NCBI GenBank assembly: GCA_016215655.1
Contig: JACRIT010000005.1
Coordinates: 1 to 40,414 of the forward strand
DNA from: Acidimicrobiia bacterium
Lineage (GTDB): Bacteria > Actinomycetota > Acidimicrobiia > Spongiisociales > UBA11373
Length of the DNA: 40,414 bases
Direction of reading: 5' to 3'
A program made the translations under genes and the position numbers. Shown one piece after another: positions 33,761 to 40,226 of this stretch; positions within the stretch are counted from its first letter, which is position 1; every line of letters begins with the position of its first letter. A model generated the notes under the pieces. That model had not been told where the DNA came from and ran no database searches. It was given only the letters and a program-made list of their open reading frames with translations.

Positions 33761-35533
33761 TCAGTCCGCCGAGATGTCCACCAGCACGCCCTTGCGCGCT
33801 TCCGCCTCCGCCAGCACCTCGTCGATCTCCCGTGTGACCAGCTCCTCGCGCACCAGGAGGGCGTCGCGCAGGGCGGCGACGAGGTGGCGGTTGTCCTTGA
33901 GCAGGGCGGTCACCACCGCCTTCTGATCTTCGAGCATCCGGTCCACCGCGGCCCGGGCGCGTTCATCGCCCAGCACCTGGGCGGCGAGATTGCCGCCGAC
34001 GATGCCGGCGTCGATGGTGCGGAACGAGACCAGTGAGCCCCCGAGACCGAGCGAGCCGACCAGCTCGACGGCGATGCCGGTCGCCGCGGCGAGGTCACCG
34101 GCCGGTCCGGTCCCGGACTCCCCGAAGAAGAGCTCCTCGGCCACCATGCCGCCGAGGGCGATCTGGATCAGCGCCAGGGACTCACTGCGGCGGCGGGTGT
34201 AGCGCTCCTCGGTCTCGGTGTGGGCGAGCAACCCGAGGGCGTCCTTGCGCTTGACGATCGACAGCAGCTCCATCTTCCTGCCGCGCCCCACGAGATGGGC
34301 GACGACGGCGTGTCCGGACTCGTGCACCGCGATCGAATCGCGTTCCTCGGGGGTGTACTCCGTGGGCTCGGCGAGTCCGATCTCGACGTCCATGCGGGCC
34401 CGGCGCAGGTCGTCCACGCGGAGGGCGGAACGGCCGTCGCGCAGTGCGAAGAGCAGGGCCTCGTCGAAGAGACGCTCGAGTGAGGCCGGGGTGTAGCCCA
34501 TGGTGGTGGCGGCGAGGTCGTCGCGGGCGACTTCGTCCATCGTGGTGTCGTGGGCCTTGCGGTCGAGGAAGAAGTCGATCAGGTCGCGGCGATCCTTGCG
34601 ACTGGGGAGCCCGAAGTGCAGCACCCGGTCGAAGCGACCCGGACGGAGCAGCGCCGGGTCGAGCGAGTCGGCGCGGTTGGTGGCCCCGATGAGGAGGACG
34701 TTGGCGAACGGGGGCTTGCGGGTACGGAGGTGCAGCTCCGGGGGCAGCAGCTTGTTCACCGTGCGCCGCAGGGCGTTGGCGAAGCGCAGCGACCGCGGGG
34801 GATCGTCGAAGCTCTGCATCTGGACGAGGAGTTCATTGACCACCCCGCCGGTGCCCTCGGACACCGCGGAACGATCCACCCCGAGGCGTGACACGGCACG
34901 GTTCATGCCGCCTCGCCGGGCGCCGATGGCGTCGAACTCCTCGATGAACCCGATGGCGCCGCCTTCCTGCCGGGCCACCTTGCGCAGGCGCCGGAAGTAC
35001 GAGCGGATCTTGCGGGCGGTGGCGCCGTACCACATGCTCTGGAACGCCGTGGACGAGACGAAGAGGAACGGGACACCCGCCTCTTTGGCGAGTGCCTTGG
35101 CGGTGTGGGTCTTGCCCGTACCGGGTGGGCCTTCGAACAGGATGCCGCGGCGCGGTGCCCCACCCATCTGATCGCGGAAGTGGCGATGGTTGAGGAACAC
35201 CTGCAGGGTGTGCTGCACCTCGACGAGCACCGGACCCAGGCCGCGCACCTGGTCGAAGCCGACGTCGATCTGTTCCGGAAGGAACACCACCTCCGGTGAC
35301 CGGCCGTTGCCGAGCATGGGGAGGAGCACCACCGCACCGAGCAGGAGCACCACCACCACGCCGGGGAGCCAGTACACCGCATCGGGGCCGAAGTCGGGCA
35401 GGCCGGGGGAGACCGGGTTGCCGGCGATGATGCGCACCCACATCCACACCGCGAGTGGTCCGATCACCCAGGCGATCTTCCTCAGCCGGCGCAACCGCTG
35501 CCGCTCGCGGGCGACCTGAACGTCGACGGGCAT
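33761..35533 (-). CDS. FtsH-like membrane AAA+ metalloprotease, short form
   Basis: 590 residues. Two spans near the N terminus (about 22-40 and 54-76) are separated by only a short loop; classical FtsH has a periplasmic domain of about 75 residues there. The AAA+ module has Walker A GPPGTGKT (about 134), a pore loop containing WYG, a Walker B region reading FIEEFD where FIDEID is usual, and ATNRADSLDPALLRPGRFDR as second region of homology. The protease has the zinc motif HESGH (about 402) and the third ligand in AGDLAAAT (about 478). A membrane-protein quality-control protease is expected. Start ATG 35533 has AGAGGA upstream and a good promoter. Longer frames only read antisense to comF. 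Confidence 0.88.
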   Translation of the reverse strand: MPVDVQVARERQRLRRLRKIAWVIGPLAVWMWVRIIAGNPVSPGLPDFGPDAVYWLPGVVVVLLLGAVVLLPMLGNGRSPEVVFLPEQIDVGFDQVRGLGPVLVEVQHTLQVFLNHRHFRDQMGGAPRRGILFEGPPGTGKTHTAKALAKEAGVPFLFVSSTAFQSMWYGATARKIRSYFRRLRKVARQEGGAIGFIEEFDAIGARRGGMNRAVSRLGVDRSAVSEGTGGVVNELLVQMQSFDDPPRSLRFANALRRTVNKLLPPELHLRTRKPPFANVLLIGATNRADSLDPALLRPGRFDRVLHFGLPSRKDRRDLIDFFLDRKAHDTTMDEVARDDLAATTMGYTPASLERLFDEALLFALRDGRSALRVDDLRRARMDVEIGLAEPTEYTPEERDSIAVHESGHAVVAHLVGRGRKMELLSIVKRKDALGLLAHTETEERYTRRRSESLALIQIALGGMVAEELFFGESGTGPAGDLAAATGIAVELVGSLGLGGSLVSFRTIDAGIVGGNLAAQVLGDERARAAVDRMLEDQKAVVTALLKDNRHLVAALRDALLVREELVTREIDEVLAEAEARKGVLVDISAD

Positions 35534-35561
35534 CGGGTGGTCCTCTCGGGTGGTTCGATGC

Positions 35562-35590
35562 ACTCTACGCCACGGACAGTATTCGCTCAA
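35562..35590 (-). promoter_or_regulatory. Promoter of the FtsH-like gene
   Basis: On the minus strand TTGAGC (complement of 35585-35590), a 17-base spacer and TAGAGT (complement of 35562-35567) form the clearest sigma-70-type promoter in the window. Transcription would start about 20 bases before ATG 35533, leaving room for the AGAGGA ribosome-binding site. Confidence 0.6.
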
Positions 35591-35655
35591 CGCGTTGGGT
35601 GGTTGGAGTGGCATCATTGCGGATCCCGGTCGGTGACTAGTCAGGGTGTCGCCGC

Positions 35656-35674
35656 GGCGGCATACGGTGCCGCC
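35656..35674 (+). promoter_or_regulatory. Hairpin abutting the comF start codon
   Basis: GGCGGCA-TACGG-TGCCGCC is a perfect 7-bp inverted repeat whose last base touches ATG 35675. In mRNA the stem would cover the space where a ribosome-binding site is expected. Its loop includes part of a CATACG -10-like hexamer, so it may equally be an operator in DNA. Role undetermined. Confidence 0.45.
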
Positions 35675-36217
35675 ATGCCCTGTGTCACCTGCGGTGGCGA
35701 GTCGCCGGCACTGCTCTGCAACGACTGCCGCCGTCTGCTCCGCCCGGTGCCGGTGCGCTGGATCGCCGGTCTCGTGGTGCATTCCGCCTTCGTCCATGAG
35801 GGCCCGGCGCGCCAGGCGGTGCTGCGCGGCAAGTACCGGGCGGCACCGGCGGGGGAGATCGGCCGGGTGCTGGCGCCCCTGCTTCCCGCCCACGCCACCG
35901 CCCTCGTTCCCATTCCCCGGGTGATGGCGCGCCGCTGGCGCTACGGGGTGGATCCGGCCTTCGAGATCGCCCGATCGATTGCCGGCGTCACCGGGCTGCC
36001 CGTGGTGGCTGCGCTGCGAGCTCCGCTCTGGGTGCATCGACGCGCCGGGTCCCGCGCTGCCCGACACGGGGTACCCAGATTCACCCTCATCCAGCCGGTT
36101 CCACCAGGAGCGGTGCTCATCGACGACGTCGTGACCACCGGTGCCACCCTGCGGGCCGCGGCCGGCGTGACGGGGATCAGGAGTGCGGTGACGGTGACGG
36201 CAGCAGTCAGGGGCTAG
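35675..36217 (+). CDS. comF: ComF-family phosphoribosyltransferase-like protein
   Basis: 180 residues. A short Cys pair (CVTCGGE) and a second pair (CNDCRRLL) form an N-terminal zinc finger. The body is a type I phosphoribosyltransferase fold with PARQAVLRGKYR, LVPIPRVMARRWRYGVDPA and the PRPP-binding loop VLIDDVVTTGATLRAA. This is the ComF/GntX pattern, linked to DNA uptake in competent bacteria. Other competence genes are absent from the window, so the role here is open. M. tuberculosis has a homologue (Rv3242c) next to its hpf gene, the same order as here. ATG 35675 keeps the first Cys pair intact. A heptad-rich region follows the stop. Confidence 0.85.
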   Translation: MPCVTCGGESPALLCNDCRRLLRPVPVRWIAGLVVHSAFVHEGPARQAVLRGKYRAAPAGEIGRVLAPLLPAHATALVPIPRVMARRWRYGVDPAFEIARSIAGVTGLPVVAALRAPLWVHRRAGSRAARHGVPRFTLIQPVPPGAVLIDDVVTTGATLRAAAGVTGIRSAVTVTAAVRG

Positions 36218-36245
36218 GGGCGAGGGAGGAAGGGGCGAGGAATTC

Positions 36246-36342
36246 GTTCCCCACTACCCGTTGCCCGATATCGCCGCCAACCCGGCACCCGCAGCCGGCT
36301 GCGTATTGCGCATTGCGAATCGCGAATTGCGAATTGCGCATT
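36246..36342. repeat. Long 7-bp-period region ending in six GCGNATT-type heptads
   Basis: After the comF stop, heptads run nearly in phase for about 97 bases: GTTCCCC, ACTACCC and GTTGCCC at the start, then ACCCGGC/ACCCGCA words. The run ends with six consecutive units of the form GCG(T/C/A)AT(T/C) at 36301-36342, two of them identical GCGAATT. One 6-base step breaks the phase near 36270. GTTGCCC also occurs in the cofE-glycosylase array. The bases before it (36218-36245) are G-rich (GGGGCGA, GGGAGGA) without clear phase. Confidence 0.85.
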
Positions 36343-36370
36343 CCCCCTGCCACTCGCGCCGCCCCTGGCG

Positions 36371-36457
36371 TACCATGTCCCCATGACCCCGCTCGGGGTA
36401 GCGAGCACAGGAGCCGCAGGTGGAACGCCACTCCGCCGTCCGAGACCTGTGCCTCGC
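36371..36457 (+). promoter_or_regulatory. Candidate promoter and structured 5' leader of hpf
   Basis: TACCAT at 36371-36376 may be the -10, with a weak CTGCCA 18 bases upstream. The RNA from about 36383 would fold CCCC-GCTC-GGGG (36387-36398), then a long stem pairing GCGAGCACAGG (36401-36411) with CCTGTGCCTCGC (36446-36457) with one bulged base, enclosing GTGG-AACG-CCAC. The hpf start is about 50 bases beyond. Structured RNAs have been described upstream of raiA/hpf genes in Actinomycetota and Firmicutes; whether this is one of those classes cannot be judged by eye. Confidence 0.4.
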
Positions 36458-36510
36458 ATCGACTCCCGCCCATCCGTGACGCCGGCGCGCCCGGCGAGAA
36501 GGAGGATCCC

Positions 36511-37059
36511 GTGGAGATCCGTGTCCATGCGACCCGCATGTCCCTGTCCGACTCCCTGCGCGAGCACACGGCCGAGAAGATCGGCCACGCCACTCGCGTG
36601 ATCGACGGCGCGGAGACGATCGATGTGGAGTACCGCGAGGAGCGCAACCCCCGCCTGGCGGACGAGCGCTATCGGGTCGAGGTGACCTCCCTGGTGCGGG
36701 GCCATGTGGTGCGGGTCGAGGCGGCCGGGGCCGATGAGCGGACCGCGCTCGACTTCGCCATCGACAAGTACGAGAACCGGCTGCGTCGGATGAAGGAACG
36801 GATGGTCGATCGGCATCGCCGCCCGGGAGAGAAACGGCTCAATGAGGAATCCGCTGGCGTCGAAGAAACAACAGACCACACGCTGCAGATCGACCGAGTG
36901 AAGCGGTTCGTGGTGAAGCCCATGACGCCAGAGGAGGCAGCCCTGCAGATGGAACTGCTTGGACACAGTTTCTACCTGTTCCTCAACGCCGACACGGATC
37001 AGTACGGAGTGCTGTACCGGCGACGCGGGGGAAACCTCGGGCTGATAGAACCACAGTGA
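36511..37059 (+). CDS. hpf: Long-form ribosome hibernation promoting factor
   Basis: 182 residues, the size of long HPF, which dimerises ribosomes into inactive 100S particles in stationary phase. The N-terminal S30AE domain starts VEIRVHATRMSLSDSLREHTAEKI and binds the decoding site of the 30S subunit. After a charged linker (about 105-125) comes the C-terminal dimerisation domain with VVKPMTPEEAALQMELLGHSFYLF and GVLYRRRGGNLGLIEP. GTG 36511 is selected because AAGGAGG ends seven bases before it; longer frames upstream translate the heptad array. The stop overlaps the response-regulator start by 4 bases, tying hibernation to a signalling operon. M. tuberculosis Rv3241c is the homologue next to secA1. 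Confidence 0.92.
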   Translation: MEIRVHATRMSLSDSLREHTAEKIGHATRVIDGAETIDVEYREERNPRLADERYRVEVTSLVRGHVVRVEAAGADERTALDFAIDKYENRLRRMKERMVDRHRRPGEKRLNEESAGVEETTDHTLQIDRVKRFVVKPMTPEEAALQMELLGHSFYLFLNADTDQYGVLYRRRGGNLGLIEPQ

Positions 37060-37706
37060 ACACCAGTGTTCTGGTCGTAGACGACGCAGACCTCTTCCGC
37101 ACCGGCCTTGCCGCGGCGCTCTCCCGGGCGGGCTTCTCGGTGACCGGTGAGGCGCGTGACGCCGAGTCCGCGGTGTCCCTCGCCGAGCAGATGCAGCCCG
37201 ATCTCGTCGTCCTGGACATCCTCATGCCGGGACTCTCCGGGCTCGACGTCGTGGAGAAGATCCGTGCCGCCAGCCCGGCGTCTCGCGTGGTCATGCTCTC
37301 GGCGAGCGAATCCGAGGAGGATCTCCTCGACTGCATCCGCTCCGGTGCCCGCGGCTACCTCGTCAAGGACGGCTCGTTCGACGACCTCGCCCGATCCCTG
37401 CGCGATGTCGCCTCCGGCGCCGCAGCGATCTCGCCGCGCATGGCCGGCAAGCTGCTCGACGTGCTGTTCCAACTGCTGCGCCACCAGGAGTTCACCGCCT
37501 CCCGTCGTCCCGCCCTCACTGGCCGGGAGATCGAGGTCTTGCGCCACGTTGCCCGGGGAATGACATCGAAGGACATCGGTGACGTGCTATTCATCAGTGA
37601 GAACACCGTGAAGAACCACGTACGCAACGTCTTGGACAAGCTCGGTCTCCACTCCCGGAACGAGGCGGTGTTGTACGCCATCCGGGAAAACCTGATCGCG
37701 TTGTGA
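37056..37706 (+). CDS. NarL/FixJ-type response regulator with LuxR HTH
   Basis: 216 residues. Receiver domain: acidic pair D9-D10, phosphoacceptor D54 in VVLDILMPG, conserved Ser in MLSAS and Lys in GYLVKDG. The output domain (about 145-210) has LTGREIEVLRHVARGMTSKDIGDVLF, then ISENTVKNHVRNVLDKLGLHSRNEAV, a typical LuxR helix-turn-helix. It therefore binds DNA upon phosphorylation. No histidine kinase gene lies in the window, so the partner kinase is elsewhere or the protein is regulated differently. It starts GTG within the hpf stop (GTGA) and ends overlapping the HEAT-protein start, so all are translated from one mRNA. Confidence 0.93.
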   Translation: MNTSVLVVDDADLFRTGLAAALSRAGFSVTGEARDAESAVSLAEQMQPDLVVLDILMPGLSGLDVVEKIRAASPASRVVMLSASESEEDLLDCIRSGARGYLVKDGSFDDLARSLRDVASGAAAISPRMAGKLLDVLFQLLRHQEFTASRRPALTGREIEVLRHVARGMTSKDIGDVLFISENTVKNHVRNVLDKLGLHSRNEAVLYAIRENLIAL

Positions 37707-38758
37707 CCATGAGCGACGAGGCCACCGAGGTCGCCGCCGCCGTCGGACTCGTGGAGTATCGGGCCGTGCAGTATGAGCAGGTCCGCGCCGTCTTCGACAC
37801 CGCCGGATCCGGCTCCGCCGATACCGCCCTCGCCGAGCGCATTCGCGCCGAGTTCCCCCGCCCCAGCGACGACCTCCGCTCCGCGGTGGCGGCCTTCCGG
37901 GACCTGTTGCGCATCGAGCAGCGCCACGAGCGGTTCCGCCGCCTGTTGCGCGCCTGGTCCGCCAAGGTGACCGCCGGCATTCGCAGCGGCGACTTCGCCA
38001 CCGCCGGCATCTGGATGAAGGCCGTGACCGAGAACCCGGTCTTCCCCGGCGAGTACGCCCTGCACGTGACCGAGGCGATTCGCGAGCTCTCCCGCCCTGC
38101 CCTGCTCGACGAGCTCGTCGTCGCTCTCGCCAAGGCGGGCGACCCTCCGGGAGCGGCCGCCCTGCTCTCCGGCTGGGGCGAGCCGCTCGTGGAGTATCTG
38201 ATCGGCGGCATGCTCGTCGAAGAGCCCAGGGTGAACCGGCGCCACCTTGTCGAGTACCTCGCCATGGCAGGGCGCAACGACGTCCGCCTGCTCACCCCGT
38301 GGCTGCGCGATCCCCGGTGGTTCATCGTCCGCAACGTCGCCACCGCCGTCGGCAAGACGGGCCGGGAGAGCGCCCTCCCTGCGCTGCTCGCCGTCACCGG
38401 TCACGAGGACGATCGGGTGCGCATCGAGGCCGTCCGCGCCGTGGCCACCATCGAAGGTGCCGCGGCCGTGCCCCTGCTCATGCGATCCGTGCAGGATCCC
38501 AGCCAGCGGGTGCGTCATGCGGCCGTGTCGCTGTTGCGCGCCGAACCGTCCGACGACGTCGTGGTCCAGGTCGGCGAGTACCTCGCCGAGGGTTCGGCGA
38601 CCCCGGATGACGCCCGCCGCCTCGTGAAGATCATCGTCGAGCGGTCCAGCGACGCGGCGCGGCAGGTGCTCGCCTCGCTCGCCGACAAGCGGTTCGCCGT
38701 CGGCTCCTCCAAGGTCGTGCGCGATGCCGCCCGCAAGGCGCTGGGGATGCCGACATGA
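37703..38758 (+). CDS. HEAT-repeat protein
   Basis: 351 residues, almost wholly helical. The first 190 residues have no family I recognise. From about 195 to 290 there are HEAT-like helix pairs: LLTPWLRDPRWFIVRNVATAVGKTG, then ALPALLAVTGHEDDRVRIEAVRAVATI, then AVPLLMRSVQDPSQRVRHAAVSLL. Such repeats form scaffolds for protein binding. GTG 37703 overlaps the response-regulator stop by 4 bases; ATG 37709 is an alternative. Its stop overlaps the HD-GYP start (ATGA). The tight coupling suggests that it works with the regulator and the HD-GYP protein, perhaps as an adaptor, but no direct evidence exists. Confidence 0.75.
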   Translation: MTMSDEATEVAAAVGLVEYRAVQYEQVRAVFDTAGSGSADTALAERIRAEFPRPSDDLRSAVAAFRDLLRIEQRHERFRRLLRAWSAKVTAGIRSGDFATAGIWMKAVTENPVFPGEYALHVTEAIRELSRPALLDELVVALAKAGDPPGAAALLSGWGEPLVEYLIGGMLVEEPRVNRRHLVEYLAMAGRNDVRLLTPWLRDPRWFIVRNVATAVGKTGRESALPALLAVTGHEDDRVRIEAVRAVATIEGAAAVPLLMRSVQDPSQRVRHAAVSLLRAEPSDDVVVQVGEYLAEGSATPDDARRLVKIIVERSSDAARQVLASLADKRFAVGSSKVVRDAARKALGMPT

Positions 38759-40071
38759 GTGAGCTGCTCGCCCGCGACTTCCTCCGGTCCCTGTTCCACG
38801 TCGGCCAGCGTCTCGCCGTCGCCGGAGACGAAGACCGGTCCGTGGAGGACGCCACCACCGCCCTCGAGGCGTCGTGTGCCGCCCTGACCATCAGCGGGCG
38901 GGAGGCCGTGCTGAGCCTCGTGGGTGACGCCCTCTACCTCGATCGCCGGATCCTGCCCAATGTCAGCACCGAGTTCGACTCGGTGCTGCAGGCGATGAAG
39001 CGCCGCCGCATCGACACGATCACGATCCTCCCCTCCGCCAGCCGCAGCGACCTCGCCGATCTCGCCGCGCTCGTGGCAGGCCGTTCCGACGACCTTCCCG
39101 CCGGTGGCACGGTGCTGCTCAACGAACGCGTCGTTTCGCCGAGCGATCTCGAGATGCGTCCGCTGTCGGCGTTGCGCCGAACCTATGCCGACTCCCTCGA
39201 CTCGCTGCGCGGGGTGTCACGCAGCCGGACACTGCACCTGGGCGAGGCGCAGGAGGTGGTCGACGACTTCCTCGCCGGCGGCGCGGGTTCGGGCTCCTCG
39301 CTGCTCATGGCGACGGTGCACAACCACGACGAGCTCACCTACTACCACTCGGTCAACGTCTGCCTGCTCGCTCTCGCCCTCGGCCGGTTTGCCGGACTCG
39401 GTCACGAGCAGCTTCGGGTGCTCGGCTTGAGCGCCCTGCTCCACGATGTGGGGCGCGTCGTCGTCGACGAAGCCGCCCTGCATCACCATGGCCGGCTGAG
39501 CAACGAGGATTGGGCGCAGGTGCGGATGCACCCCCAGGAGGGCGCCATCGCCATCCTCGCCGCCGCCGGGCCCGGTCAGGAGGTCGCCGCCGCCGTCGCC
39601 CTCGAACACCACCTGCGGGTCGATGGCGGCGGGTATCCCGATCTCGGGGACCGCCGCACCCATATCTACAGCCGGATCGTCGCCGTGGTCGACACCTATG
39701 AGGCGGTCACCGCCCATCGGCCGTATCGGCCGCCGCGCACCCCCTCCGATGCGCTGCAGGTCCTCCTCCAGGGTGCCGGCACGGTGCACGATGCCGATCT
39801 GGTGCGGCTCTTCATCGAGATGGTGGGCACCTACCCGCCGGGGTCGGTGGTGCGCCTCGCTTCGGGCGAGATCGTGGTCGCCGCCAGCGTCGAGGGTGGC
39901 ACCCGTCGGGGGGTCGTGGTCACCGGCATCGACGGACTTCCGGTCCGCGAGCAGCGGATGATCGACTTCGGCCCCGAGCAGGTCGTGGCCCAGATGCTCC
40001 CCGCCGAGGCCGGCGTCGATCCGGGCTCGGTGCTCGAAGCCGCGGAACAGAGCCTCGCCGCCCTGCGTTAG
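38755..40071 (+). CDS. HD-GYP domain protein, putative c-di-GMP phosphodiesterase
   Basis: 438 residues. The N-terminal 190 residues are a helical/beta region of unknown type. The HD-GYP domain spans about 190-370: a first His in TYYHSVNV, the HD pair at 230-231 in LLHDVGRV, MHPQEG, EHH at 284-286, DGGGYP with GYP at 293-295, and VVDTYEAVTAHRPYR with the next metal Asp. The metal ligands and the GYP triplet are intact, so hydrolysis of cyclic di-GMP (or a related dinucleotide) is likely. HDVGR has Arg where HDxGK is usual. The last 70 residues form a small beta domain (SVVRLASGEIVVAAS). Overlap with the HEAT gene indicates coupled translation. A large inverted repeat follows its stop. Confidence 0.88.
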   Translation: MSELLARDFLRSLFHVGQRLAVAGDEDRSVEDATTALEASCAALTISGREAVLSLVGDALYLDRRILPNVSTEFDSVLQAMKRRRIDTITILPSASRSDLADLAALVAGRSDDLPAGGTVLLNERVVSPSDLEMRPLSALRRTYADSLDSLRGVSRSRTLHLGEAQEVVDDFLAGGAGSGSSLLMATVHNHDELTYYHSVNVCLLALALGRFAGLGHEQLRVLGLSALLHDVGRVVVDEAALHHHGRLSNEDWAQVRMHPQEGAIAILAAAGPGQEVAAAVALEHHLRVDGGGYPDLGDRRTHIYSRIVAVVDTYEAVTAHRPYRPPRTPSDALQVLLQGAGTVHDADLVRLFIEMVGTYPPGSVVRLASGEIVVAASVEGGTRRGVVVTGIDGLPVREQRMIDFGPEQVVAQMLPAEAGVDPGSVLEAAEQSLAALR

Positions 40072-40120
40072 AGCACCGGATCGGAGCGGCGCGCGACGCC
40101 GTTCTGCCCCACCCCCCATG

Positions 40121-40210
40121 AGCGCGCGCAGATAGGTCACGGGTTCGATCAGCTCTCGGCCCGATCCTGGGCCGAGAGCTGATTCCGGGGTGAACCTATC
40201 TGCGCGCACT
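40121..40210. repeat. 90-bp inverted repeat between the HD-GYP gene and secA
   Basis: Outer arms 40121-40137 and 40194-40210 match over 17 bases with one mismatch (core GCGCGCAGATAGGT). Inner arms ATCAGCTCTCGGCCC (40148-40162) and its complement (40169-40183) match perfectly over 15 bases around a 6-base GATCCT loop. The arms are joined by short unequal stretches. The right outer arm stops two bases before the secA -10. It could end the upstream operon, control secA, or be a small non-autonomous mobile element. No target-site duplication is evident. Confidence 0.8.
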
Positions 40211-40211
40211 C

Positions 40212-40217
40212 TAAGAT
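40212..40217 (+). promoter_or_regulatory. Candidate -10 element of secA
   Basis: TAAGAT ends 9 bases before ATG 40227, giving a nearly leaderless transcript. A -35 at standard distance would fall inside the right arm of the inverted repeat, so folding or protein binding there could affect secA transcription. Confidence 0.4.
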
Positions 40218-40226
40218 GAGGCGTCC

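Noticed and set aside
35534-36067. Longer FtsH-like frame
   Set aside because: The extra 178 codons are antisense to comF and cross a clear promoter. The start at 35533 has a ribosome-binding site.
36313-36510. Extended start of hpf reading IANCELRIP-type residues
   Set aside because: It translates the heptad array. The conserved domain and the AAGGAGG ribosome-binding site set the start at 36511.
40121-40210. tRNA gene (GGGTTCGATC resembles a T-arm)
   Set aside because: No acceptor or anticodon arms can be drawn; the sequence folds as one long nested hairpin.
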